Assembly: GCA_963556195.1 (NCBI GenBank)
Contig: CAUVYP010000244.1
Location: forward strand, 992,001-1,056,000
Source: Sepiola atlantica
Taxonomy: Eukaryota; Mollusca; Cephalopoda; Sepiida; Sepiolidae
Direction of reading: 5' to 3'
DNA length: 64,000 nucleotides
Shown here: positions 21,478-33,936 of the stretch, in pieces
Layout of the letters: every line of letters begins with the position of its first letter
Position numbering within the stretch: the stretch's first letter is position 1
Program-made: the position numbers and the translations under genes
Notes under the pieces: generated by a model
What the model was told of the DNA's origin: nothing
The model's input: the letters and a program-made list of their open reading frames with translations, nothing else
The model's database searches: none

Positions 21478-23150
21478 TTAGCGCGTTTTAAAGTTGATAT
21501 CGCTTTTGTTTATAACTTCCACATTTATTCGAATTGTACAACGAAACTTTGCAGGCAGTCGCGAAGACACATTTTCAACTTAAGTACCAGGTTTCAGAAG
21601 TGCAGCTCTTGTACTGCCGGAGATATGTCGATACAAACTCAATACGCAAAACATCAACAAAATTTAGCGCGTTTTAAAGTTGATATCGCTTTTGTTTATA
21701 ACTTCCACATTTATTCGAATTGTGCTACAAAACTTTGCAGAGAGTCGCGGGGACACGTTTTCTACTGAAGTACCAAGTTTCAGAAGTGCAGCTCTTGTAC
21801 TGCCGGAGATATGTCGATACAAACTGAATACGCAAAACATCAACAAAATTTAGCGCGTTTTAAAGTTGATATCGCTTTTGTTTATAACTTCCACATTTAT
21901 TCGAATTGTGCAACGAAACTTTGCAGACAGTCGCGGAGACACATTTTCTACTGAAGTACCAAGTTTCAGAAGTGCAGGTCTTGTACTGCCGGAGATATGT
22001 CGATACAAACTGAATACGCAAAACATCAACAAAATTTAGCGCGTTTTAAAGTTGATATCGCTTTTGTTTATAACTTCCACATTTATTCGAATTGTGCAAC
22101 GAAACTTTGCAGATAGTCTCGAATAGGCCTTTTCTTCTGAAGTACTAAGTTTCAGAAGTGCAGCTCTTGTACTACCGGAGATATGTCGATACAAACTGAA
22201 TACGCAAAACATCAACAAAATTTAGCGCGTTTTAAAGTTGATATCGCTTTTGTTTATAACTTCCACATTTATTCGAATTGTACAACAAAACTTTGCAGGC
22301 AGTCGCGAAGACACATTTTAAACTTAAGTACCAAGTTTCAGAAGTGCAGCTCTTGTACTGCTGGAGATATGTCGATACAAACTGAATACGCAAAACATCA
22401 ACAAAATTTAGCGCGTTTTAAAGTTGATATAGCTTTTGTTTATAACTTCCACATTTATTCGAATTGTGCAACGAAACTTTGAAGACAGTCGCGGAGACAC
22501 ATGTTCTACTGAAGTACCAAGTTTCAGAAGTGCAGCTCTTGTACTGCCGGAGATATGTCGATACAAACTGAATACGCAAAACATCAACAAAATTTAGCGC
22601 GTTTTAAAGTTGATATCGCTTTTGTTTATAACTTCCACATTTATTCGAATTGTTCAACGAAACTTTGCAGGCAGTCGCGAAGACACATTTTCCACTTAAG
22701 TACCAAGTTTCAGAAGTGCAGCTCTTGTACTGCCGGAGATATGTCGATACAAACTGAATACGCAAAACATCAACAAAATTTAGCGCGTTTTAAAGTTGAT
22801 ATAGCTTTTGTTTATAACTTCCACATTTATTCGAATTGTGCAACGAAACTTTGCAGACAGTCGCGGAGACACATTTCCTACTGAAGTACCAAGTTTCAGA
22901 AGTGCAGATCTTGTACTGCTGGAGATATGTCGATACAAACTGAATACGCAAAACATCAACAAAATTTAGCGCGTTTTAAAGTTGATATCGCTTTTGTTTA
23001 TAACTTCCACATTTATTCGAATTGTGCAACGAAACTTTGCAGACAGTCGCGGAGACACATTTCTACTGAAGTACCAGGTTTCAGAAGTGCAGCTCTTGTA
23101 CTGCCGGAGATATGTCGATACAAACTGAATACGCAAAACATCAACAAAAT
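21478..23150 (+). repeat. Mosaic block, nine monomers
   Basis: Order: C - Q - A' - I - C - D - E - F - G. It contains the first A' copy (gcaggtcttg), whose neighbours C-Q-A'-I become a fixed part of the zone III units. Confidence 0.85.
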
Positions 23151-25383
23151 TTAGCGCGTTTTAAAGTTGATATCGCTTTTGTTTATAACTTCCACATTTA
23201 TTCGAATTGTGCAACGAAACTTTGCAGAGAGTCGCGCGGACACGTTTTCTACTGAAGTACTAAGTTTCAGAAGTGCAGCTCTTGTACTGCCGGAGATATG
23301 TCGATACAAACTGAATACGCAAAACATCAACAAAATTTAGCGCGTTTTAAAGTTGATATCGCTTTTGTTTATAACTTCCACATTTATTCGAATTGTGCAA
23401 CGAAACTTTGCAGACAGTCGCGGAGACACATTTTCTACTGAAGTACCAGGTTTCAGAAGTGCAGCTCTTGTACTGCCGGAGATATGTCGATACAAACTGA
23501 ATACGCAAAACATCAACAAAATTTAGCGCGTTTTAAAGTTGATATCGCTTTTGTTTATAACTTCCACATTTATTCGAATTGTGCAACGAAACTTTGCAGA
23601 CAGTCGCGGATACACATTTCCTACTGAAGTACCAAGTTTCAGAAGTGCAGCTCTTGTACTGCCGGAGATATGTCGATACAAACTGAATACGCAAAACATC
23701 AACAAAATTTAGCGCGTTTTAAAGTTGATATCGCTTTTGTTTATAACTTCCACATTTATTCGAATTGTGCAACGAAACTTTGCAGACAGTCTCGAATGGG
23801 CCTTTTTTACTGAAGTACGAAGTTTCAGAAGTGCAGCTCTTGTACTGCCGGAGATATGTCGATACAAACTGAATACGCAAAACATCAACAAAATTTAGCG
23901 CGTTTTAAAGTTGATATCGCTTTTGTTTATAACTTCCACATTTATTCGAATTGTGCAACGAAACTTTGCACCCAGTCTCGAATAGGCCTTTTCTACTGAA
24001 GTACCAAGTTGCAAAAGTGCAGCTCTTGGTACTGCCGGAGATATGTCGATACAAACTCAATACGGAAAACATCAACAAAATTTAGCGCGTTTTAAAGTTG
24101 ATATCGCTTTTGTTTATAACTTCCACATTTATTCGAATTGTACAACGAAACTTTGCAGGCAGTCGCGAAGACACATTTTCCACTTAAGTACCAAGTTTCA
24201 GAAGTGCAGCTCTTGTACTGCCGGAGATATGTCGATACAAACTCAATACGCAAAACATCAACAAAATTTAGCGCGTTTTAAAGTTGATATCGCTTTTGTT
24301 TATAACTTCCACATTTATTCGAATTGTGCTACAAAACTTTGCAGAGAGTCGCGGGGACACGTTTTCTACTGAAGTACCAAGTTTCAGAAGTGCAGCTCTT
24401 GTACTGCCGGAGATATGTCGATACTAACTGAATACGCAAAACATCAACAAAATTTAGCGCGTTTTAAAGTTGATATCGCTTTTGTTTATAACTTCCACGT
24501 TTATTCGAATTATGCTACAAAACCTTGCAGAGAGTCGCGGGAACACGTTTTCTACTGAAGTACCAAGTTTAAGAAGTGCAGCTCTTGTACTGCCGGAGAT
24601 ATGTCGATACAAACTGAATACGCAAAACATCAACAAAATTTAGCGCGTTTTAAAGTTGATATCGCTTTTGTTTATAACTTCCACATTTATTCGAATCGTG
24701 CAACGAAACTTTGCAGACAGTCGCGGAGACACATTTTCTACTGAAGTACCAATTTTCAGAAGTGCAGCTCTTGTACTGCCGGAGATATGTCGATACAAAC
24801 TGAATACGCAAAACATCAACAAAATTTAGCGCGTTTTAAAGTTGATATCGCTTTTGTTTATAACTTCAACATTTATTCGAATTGTGCAACGAAACTTTGC
24901 AGACAGTCGCGGAGACACATTTTCTACTGAAGTACCAAGTTTCAGAAGGGCAGCTCTTGTACTGCCGGAGATATGTCGATACAAACTGAATACGCAAAAC
25001 ATCAACAAAATTTAGCGCGTTTTAAAGTTGATATCGCTTTTGTTTATAACTTCCACATTTATTCGAATTGTGCAACGAAACTTTGCACCCAGTCTCGAAT
25101 AGGCCTTTTCTACTGAAGTACCAAGTTGCAGAAGTGCAGCTCTTGTACTGCCGGAGATATGTCGATACAAACTCAATACGCAAAACATCAACAAAATTTA
25201 GCGCGTTTTAAAGTTGATATCGCTTTTGTTTATAACTTCCACATTTATTCGAATTGTACAACGAAACTTTGCAGGCAGTCGCAAAGACACATTTTCCACT
25301 TAAGTACCAAGTTTCAGAAGTGCAGCTCTTGTACTGCCGGAGATATGTCGATACAAACTGAATACGCAAAACATCAACAAAAT
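23151..25383 (+). repeat. 12-mer block, copy 1, 2,233 bp
   Basis: Order: M - N - O - P - B - C - Q - K - L - A - B - C. It shares with 31704-33936 the whole order, the extra g in cttggtactg, gcaaaagtg and the Q-to-K junction change to tactaactg. It is followed by A - H' at 25384-25755. Confidence 0.9.
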
Positions 25384-25755
25384 TTAGCGCGTTTTAAAGT
25401 TGATATCGCTTTTGTTTATAACTTCCACATTTATTCGAATTGTGCAACGAAACTTTGCAGACAGTCGCGGAGACACATTTTCTACTGAAGTACCAAGTTT
25501 CAGAAGTGCAGCTCTTGTACTACCGGAGATATGTCGATACAAACTGAATACGCAAAACATCAACAAAATTTAGCGCGTTTTAAAGTTGATATCGCTTTTG
25601 TTCATAACTTCCACATTTATTCGAATTGTGCAACAAAACTTTGCAGGCAGTCCCGGAGACACGTTTTCTACTGAAGTACCAAGTTTCAGAAGTGCAGCTC
25701 TTGTACTGCCGGAGATATGTCGATACAAACTGAATACGCAAAACATCAACAAAAT

Positions 25756-26684
25756 TTAGCGCGTTTTAAAGTTGATATCGCTTTTGTTTATAACTTCCAC
25801 ATTTATTCGAATTGTGCAACGAAACTTTGCACCCAGTCTCGAATAGGCCTTTTCTACTGAAGTACCAAGTTGCAGAAGTGCAGCTCTTGTACTGCCGGAG
25901 ATATGTCGATACAAACTCAATACGCAAAACATCAACAAAATTTAGCGCGTTTTAAAGTTGATATCGCTTTTGTTTATAACTTCCACATTTATTCGAATTG
26001 TTCAACGAAACTTTGCAGGCAGTCGCGAAGACACATTTTCCACTTAAGTACCAAGTTTCAGAAGTGCAGCTCTTGTACTGCCGGAGATATGTCGATACAA
26101 ACTGAATACGCAAAACATCAACAAAATTTAGCGCGTTTTAAAGTTGATATAGCTTTTGTTTATAACTTCCACATTTATTCGAATTGTGCAACGAAACTTT
26201 GCAGACAGTCGCGAAGACACATTTCCTACTGAAGTACCAAGTTTCAGAAGTGCAGATCTTGTACTGCTGGAGATATGTCGATACAAACTGAATACGCAAA
26301 ACATCAACAAAATTTAGCGCGTTTTAAAGTTGATATCGCTTTTGTTTATAACTTCCACATTTATTCGAATTGTGCAACGAAACTTTGCAGACAATCGCGG
26401 AGACACATTTCTACTGAAGTACCAGGTTTCAGAAGTGCAGCTCTTGTACTGTCGGAGATATGTCGATACAAACTGAATACGCAAAACATCAACAAAATTT
26501 AGCGCGTTTTAAAGTTGATATCGCTTTTGTTTATAACTTCCACATTTATTCGAATTGTGCAACGAAACTTTTCAGAGAGTCGCGCGGACACGTTTTCTAC
26601 TGAAGTACCAAGTTTCAGAAGTGCAGCTCTTGTACTGCCGGAGATATGTCGATACAAACTGAATACGCAAAACATCAACAAAAT
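25756..26684 (+). repeat. 5-mer unit a, 929 bp
   Basis: Order: B - E - F - G - M'. Tandemly repeated at 26685-27613, with a few private substitutions in each copy. Confidence 0.88.
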
Positions 26685-27613
26685 TTAGCGCGTTTTAAAG
26701 TTGATATCGCTTTTGTTTATAACTTCCACATTTATTCGAATTGTGCAACGAAACTTTGCACCCAGTCTCGAATAGGCCTTTTCTACTGAAGTACCAAGTT
26801 GCAGAAGTGCAGCTCTTGTACTGCCGGAGATATGTCGATACAAACTCAATACGCAAAACATCAACAAAATTTAGCGCGTTTTAAAGTTGATATCGCTTTT
26901 GTTTATAACTTCCACATTTATTCGAATTGTTCAACGAAACTTTGCAGGCAGTCGCGAAGACACATTTTCCACTTAAGTACCAAGTTTCAGAAGTGCAGCT
27001 CTTGTACTGCCGGAGATATGTCGATACAAACTGAATACGCAAAACATCAACAAAATTTAGCGCGTTTTAAAGTTGATATAGCTTTTGTTTATAACTTCCA
27101 CATTTATTCGAATTGTGCAACGAAACTTTGCAGACAGTCGCCAAGACACATTTCCTACTGAAGTACCAAGTTTCAGAAGTGCAGATCTTGTACTGCTGGA
27201 GATATGTCGATACAAACTGAATACGCAAAACATCAACAAAATTTAGCGCGTTTTAAAGTTGATATCGCTTTTGTTTATAACTTCCACATTTATTCGAATT
27301 GTGCAACGAAACTTTGCAGACAGTCGCGGAGACACATTTCAACTGAAGTACCAGGTTTCAGAAGTGCAGCTCTTGTACTGCCGGAGATATGTCGATACAA
27401 ACTGAATACGCAAAACATCAACAAAATTTAGCGCGTTTTAAAGTTGATATCGCTTTTGTTTATAACTTCCACATTTATTCGAATTGTGCAACGAAACTTT
27501 TCAGAGAGTCGCGCGGACACGTTTTCTACTGAAGTACCAAGTTTCAGAAGTGCAGCTCTTGTACTGCCGGAGATATGTCGATACAAACTGAATACGCAAA
27601 ACATCAACAAAAT
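26685..27613 (+). repeat. 5-mer unit b, 929 bp
   Basis: Order: B - E - F - G - M'. Distance to unit a is exactly 929 bp (5 x 186 minus the G deletion). The B-E join, which skips C and D, is found only in these two units within the window. Confidence 0.88.
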
Positions 27614-29473
27614 TTAGCGCGTTTTAAAGTTGATATCGCTTTTGTTTATAACTTCCACATTTATTCGAATTGTGCAACGAAACTTTGCCGACAGTCTTAG
27701 ATTGGCCTTTGCTACTGAAGTACCAAGTTTCAGAAGTGCAGCTCTTGTACTGCCGGAGATATGTCGATACAAACTGAATACGCAAAACATAAACAAAATT
27801 TAGCGCGTTTTAAAGTTGATATCGCTTTTGTTTATAACTTCCACATTTATTCGAATTGTGCAACGAAACTTTGCAGAGAGTCGCGGGGACACGTTTTCTA
27901 CTGAAGTACCAAGTTTCAGAAGTGCAGCTCTTGTACTGCCGGAGATATGTCGATACAAACTGAATACGCAAAACATCAACAAAATTTAGCGCGTTTTAAA
28001 GTTGATATCGCTTTTGTTTATAACTTCCACATTTATTCGAATTGTGCAACGAAACTTTGAAGACAGTCGCGGAGACACATGTTCTACTGAAGTACGAAGT
28101 TTCAGAAGTGCAGCTCTTGTACTGCCGGAGATATGTCGATACAAACTGAATACGCAAAACATCAACAAAATTTAGCGCGTTTTAAAGTTGATATCGCTTT
28201 TGTTTATAACTTCCACATTTATTCGAATTGTACAACGAAACTTTGCAGGCAGTCGCGAAGACACATTTTCAACTTAAGTACCAATTTTCAGAAGTGCAGC
28301 TCTTGTACTGCCGGAGATATGTCGATACAAACTGAATACGCAAAACATCAACAAAATTTAGCGCGTTTTAAAGTTGATATCGCTTTTGTTTATAACTTCA
28401 ACATTTATTCGAATTGTGCAACGAAACTTTGCAGACAGTCGCGGAGACACATTTTCTACTGAAGTACCAAGTTTCAGAAGTGCAGCTCTTGTACTGCCGG
28501 AGATATGTCGATACAAACTGAATACGCAAAACATCAACAAAATTTAGCGCGTTTTAAAGTTGATATCGCTTTTGTTTATAACTTCCACATTTATTCGAAT
28601 TGTGCAACGAAACTTTGCACCCAGTCTCGAATAGGCCTTTTCTACTGAAGTACCAAGTTGCAGAAGTGCAGCTCTTGTACTGCCGGAGATATGTCGATAC
28701 AAACTCAATACGCAAAACATCAACAAAATTTAGCGCGTTTTAAAGTTGATATCGCTTTTGTTTATAACTTCCACATTTATTCGAATTGTACAACGAAACT
28801 TTGCAGGCAGTCGCGAAGACACATTTTCCACTTAAGTACCAAGTTTCAGAAGTGCAGCTCTTGAACTGCCGGAGATATGTCGATACAAACTGAATACGCA
28901 AAACATCAACAAAATTTAGCGCGTTTTAAAGTTGATATAGCTTTTGTTTATAACTTCCACATTTATTCGAATTGTGCAACGAAACTTTGAAGACAGTCGT
29001 GGAGACACATGTTCTACTGTTGTACCAAGTTTCAGAAGTGCAGCTCTTGTACTGCCGGAGATATGTCGATACAAACTGAATACGCAAAACATCAACAAAA
29101 TTTAGCGCGTTTTAAAGTTGATATTGCTTTTGTTTATAACTTCCACATTTATTCGAATTGTTCAACGAAACTTTGCAGGCAGTCGCGAAGACACATTTTC
29201 CACTTAAGTACCAAGTTTCAGAAGTGCAGCTCTTGTACTGCCGGAGATATGTCGATACAAACTGAATACGCAAAACATCAACAAAATTTAGCGCGTTTTA
29301 AAGTTGATATAGCTTTTGTTTATAACTTCCACATTTATTCGAATTGTGCAACGAAACTTTGCAGACAGTCGCGAAGACACATTTCCTACTGAAGTACCAA
29401 GTTTCAGAAGTGCAGATCTTGTACTGCTGGAGATATGTCGATACAAACTGAATACGCAAAACATCAACAAAAT
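27614..29473 (+). repeat. Mosaic block, ten monomers
   Basis: Order: R - Q* - D' - C - A - B - C - D - E - F. R-Q*-D' matches the 11-mer units. The C at 28172 ends in taccaattttc, which belongs to L, so it is a C/L hybrid. Confidence 0.85.
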
Positions 29474-31703
29474 TTAGCGCGTTTTAAAGTTGATATCGCT
29501 TTTGTTTATAACTTCCACATTTATTCGAATTGTGCAACGAAACTTTGCAGATAGTCTCGAATAGGCCTTTTCTTCTGAAGTACTAAGTTTCAGAAGTGCA
29601 GCTCTTGTACTACCGGAGATATGTCGATACAAACTGAATACGCAAAACATCAACAAAATTTAGCGCGTTTTAAAGTTGATATCGCTTTTGTTCATAACTT
29701 CCACATTTATTCGAATTGTGCAACAAAACTTTGCAGGCAGTCGCGGAGACACGTTTTCTACTGAAGTACCAAGTTTCAGAAGTGCAGCTCTTGTACTGCC
29801 GGAGATATGTCGATACAAACTGAATACGCAAAACATCAACAAAATTTAGCGCGTTTTAAAGTTGATATCGCTTTTGTTTATAACTTCCACATTTATTCGA
29901 ATTGTGCAACGAAACTTTGCAGATAGTCTCGAATAGGCCTTTTCTACTGAAGTACTAAGTTTCAAAAGTGCAGCTCTTGTACTACCGGAGATATGTCGAT
30001 ACAAACTGAATACGCAAAACATCAACAAAATTTAGCGCGTTTTAAAGTTGATATCGCTTTTGTTTATAACTTCCACATTTATTCGAATTGTGCAACAAAA
30101 CTTTGCAGGCAGTCGCGGAGACACATTTTCTACTGAAGTACGAAGTTTCAGAAGTGCAGCTCTTGTACTGCCGGAGATATGTCGATACAAACTGAATACG
30201 CAAAACATCAACAAAATTAGCGCGTTTTAAAGTTGATATCGCTTTTGTTTATAACTTCCACGTTTATTCGAATTATGCTACAAAACCTTGCAGAGAGTCG
30301 CGGGAACACGTTTTCTACTGAAGTACCAAGTTTCAGAAGTGCAGCTCTTGTACTGCCGGAGATATGTCGCTACAAACTGAATACGCAAAACATCAACAAA
30401 ATTTAGCGCGTTTTAAAGTTGATATCGCTTTTGTTTATAACTTCCACATTTATTCGAATCGTGCAACGAAACTTTGCAGACAGTCGCGGAGACACATTTT
30501 CTACTGAAGTACCAATTTTCAGAAGTGCAGCTCTTGTACTGCCGGAGATATGTCGATACAAACTGAATACGCAAAACATCAACAAAATTTAGCGCATTTT
30601 AAAGTTGATATCGCTTTTGTTTATAACTTCAACATTTATTCGAATTGTGCAACGAAACTTTGCAGACAGTCGCGGAGACACATTTTCTACTGAAGTACCA
30701 AGTTTCAGAAGTGCAGCTCTTGTACTGCCGGAGATATGTCGATACAAACTGAATACGCAAAACATCAACAAAATTTAGCGCGTTTTAAAGTTGATATCGC
30801 TTTTGTTTATAACTTCCACATTTATTCGAATTGTGCAACGAAACTTTGCACCCAGTCTCGAATAGGCCTTTTCTACTGAAGTACCAAGTTGCAGAAGTGC
30901 AGCTCTTGTACTGCCGGAGATATGTCGATACAAACTCAATACGCAAAACATCAACAAAATTTAGCGCGTTTTAAAGTTGATATCGCTTTTGTTTATAACT
31001 TCCACATTTATTCGAATTGTACAACGAAACTTTGCAGGCAGTCGCGAAGACACATTTTCAACTTAAGTACCAAGTTTCAGAAGTGCAGCTCTTGTACTGC
31101 TGGAGATATGTCGATACAAACTGAATACGCAAAACATCAACAAAATTTAGCGCGTTTTAAAGTTGATATAGCTTTTGTTTATAACTTCCACATTTATTCG
31201 AATTGTGCAAGGAAACTTTGAAGACAGTCGCGGAGACACATGTTCTACTGAAGTACCAAGTTTCAGAAGTGCAGCTCTTGTACTGCCGGAGATATGTCGA
31301 TACAAACTGAATACGCAAAACATCAACAAAATTTAGCGCGTTTTAAAGTTGATATAGCTTTTGTTTATAACTTCCACATTTATTCGAATTGTGCAACGAA
31401 ACTTTGCAGACAGTCGCGAAGACACATTTCCTACTGAAGTACCAAGTTTCAGAAGTGCAGATCTTGTACTGCTGGAGATATGTCGATACAAACTGAATAC
31501 GCAAAACATCAACAAAATTTAGCGCGTTTTAAAGTTGATATCGCTTTTGTTTATAACTTCCACATTTATTCGAATTGTGCAACGAAACTTTGCAGACAGT
31601 CGCGGAGACACATTTCTACTGAAGTACCAGGTTTCAGAAGTGCAGCTCTTGTACTGCCGGAGATATGTCGATACAAACTGAATACGCAAAACATCAACAA
31701 AAT
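29474..31703 (+). repeat. Mosaic block, twelve monomers
   Basis: Order: I - H' - I - J - K - L - A - B - C - D - F - G. The D-F join lacks the usual E. One T is lost at the J-K boundary (acaaaattag at 30211). Confidence 0.85.
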
Positions 31704-33936
31704 TTAGCGCGTTTTAAAGTTGATATCGCTTTTGTTTATAACTTCCACATTTATTCGAATTGTGCAACGAAACTTTGCAGAGAGTCGCGCGGACACGTTT
31801 TCTACTGAAGTACTAAGTTTCAGAAGTGCAGCTCTTGTACTGCCGGAGATATGTCGATACAAACTGAATACGCAAAACATCAACAAAATTTAGCGCGTTT
31901 TAAAGTTGATATCGCTTTTGTTTATAACTTCCACATTTATTCGAATTGTGCAACGAAACTTTGCAGACAGTCGCGGAGACACATTTTCTACTGAAGTACC
32001 AGGTTTCAGAAGTGCAGCTCTTGTACTGCCGGAGATATGTCGATACAAACTGAATACGCAAAACATCAACAAAATTTAGCGCGTTTTAAAGTTGATATCG
32101 CTTTTGTTTATAACTTCCACATTTATTCGAATTGTGCAACGAAACTTTGCAGACAGTCGCGGATACACATTTCCTACTGAAGTACCAAGTTTCAGAAGTG
32201 CAGCTCTTGTACTGCCGGAGATATGTCGATACAAACTGAATACGCAAAACATCAACAAAATTTAGCGCGTTTTAAAGTTGATATCGCTTTTGTTTATAAC
32301 TTCCACATTTATTCGAATTGTGCAACGAAACTTTGCAGACAGTCTCGAATGGGCCTTTTTTACTGAAGTACCAAGTTTCAGAAGTGCAGCTCTTGTACTG
32401 CCGGAGATATGTCGATACAAACTGAATACGCAAAACATCAACAAAATTTAGCGCGTTTTAAAGTTGATATCGCTTTTGTTTATAACTTCCACATTTATTC
32501 GAATTGTGCAACGAAACTTTGCACCCAGTCTCGAATAGGCCTTTTCTACTGAAGTACCAAGTTGCAAAAGTGCAGCTCTTGGTACTGCCGGAGATATGTC
32601 GATACAAACTCAATACGCAAAACATCAACAAAATTTAGCGCGTTTTAAAGTTGATATCGCTTTTGTTTATAACTTCCACATTTATTCGAATTGTACAACG
32701 AAACTTTGCAGGCAGTCGCGAAGACACATTTTCCACTTAAGTACCAAGTTTCAGAAGTGCAGCTCTTGTACTGCCGGAGATATGTCGATACAAACTCAAT
32801 ACGCAAAACATCAACAAAATTTAGCGCGTTTTAAAGTTGATATCGCTTTTGTTTATAACTTCCACATTTATTCGAATTGTGCTACAAAACTTTGCAGAGA
32901 GTCGCGGGGACACGTTTTCTACTGAAGTACCAAGTTTCAGAAGTGCAGCTCTTGTACTGCCGGAGATATGTCGATACTAACTGAATACGCAAAACATCAA
33001 CAAAATTTAGCGCGTTTTAAAGTTGATATCGCTTTTGTTTATAACTTCCACGTTTATTCGAATTATGCTACAAAACCTTGCAGAGAGTCGCGGGAACACG
33101 TTTTCTACTGAAGTACCAAGTTTCAGAAGTGCAGCTCTTGTACTGCCGGAGATATGTCGATACAAACTGAATACGCAAAACATCAACAAAATTTAGCGCG
33201 TTTTAAAGTTGATATCGCTTTTGTTTATAACTTCCACATTTATTCGAATCGTGCAACGAAACTTTGCAGACAGTCGCGGAGACACATTTTCTACTGAAGT
33301 ACCAATTTTCAGAAGTGCAGCTCTTGTACTGCCGGAGATATGTCGATACAAACTGAATACGCAAAACATCAACAAAATTTAGCGCGTTTTAAAGTTGATA
33401 TCGCTTTTGTTTATAACTTCAACATTTATTCGAATTGTGGAACGAAACTTTGCAGACAGTCGCGGAGACACATTTTCTACTGAAGTACCAAGTTTCAGAA
33501 GTGCAGCTCTTGTACTGCCGGAGATATGTCGATACAAACTGAATACGCAAAACATCAACAAAATTTAGCGCGTTTTAAAGTTGATATCGCTTTTGTTTAT
33601 AACTTCCACATTTATTCGAATTGTGCAACGAAACTTTGCACCCAGTCTCGAATAGGCCTTTTCTACTGAAGTACCAAGTTGCAGAAGTGCAGCTCTTGTA
33701 CTGCCGGAGATATGTCGATACAAACTCAATACGCAAAACATCAACAAAATTTAGCGCGTTTTAAAGTTGATATCGCTTTTGTTTATAACTTCCACATTTA
33801 TTCGAATTGTACAACGAAACTTTGCAGGCAGTCGCAAAGACACATTTTCCACTTAAGTACCAAGTTTCAGAAGTGCAGCTCTTGTACTGCCGGAGATATG
33901 TCGATACAAACTGCATACGCAAAACATCAACAAAAT
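31704..33936 (+). repeat. 12-mer block, copy 2, 2,233 bp
   Basis: Order: M - N - O - P - B - C - Q - K - L - A - B - C. Lies 8,553 bp downstream of copy 1 and shares its private marks, including the extra g at 32581. It leads directly into the zone III units. Confidence 0.9.
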
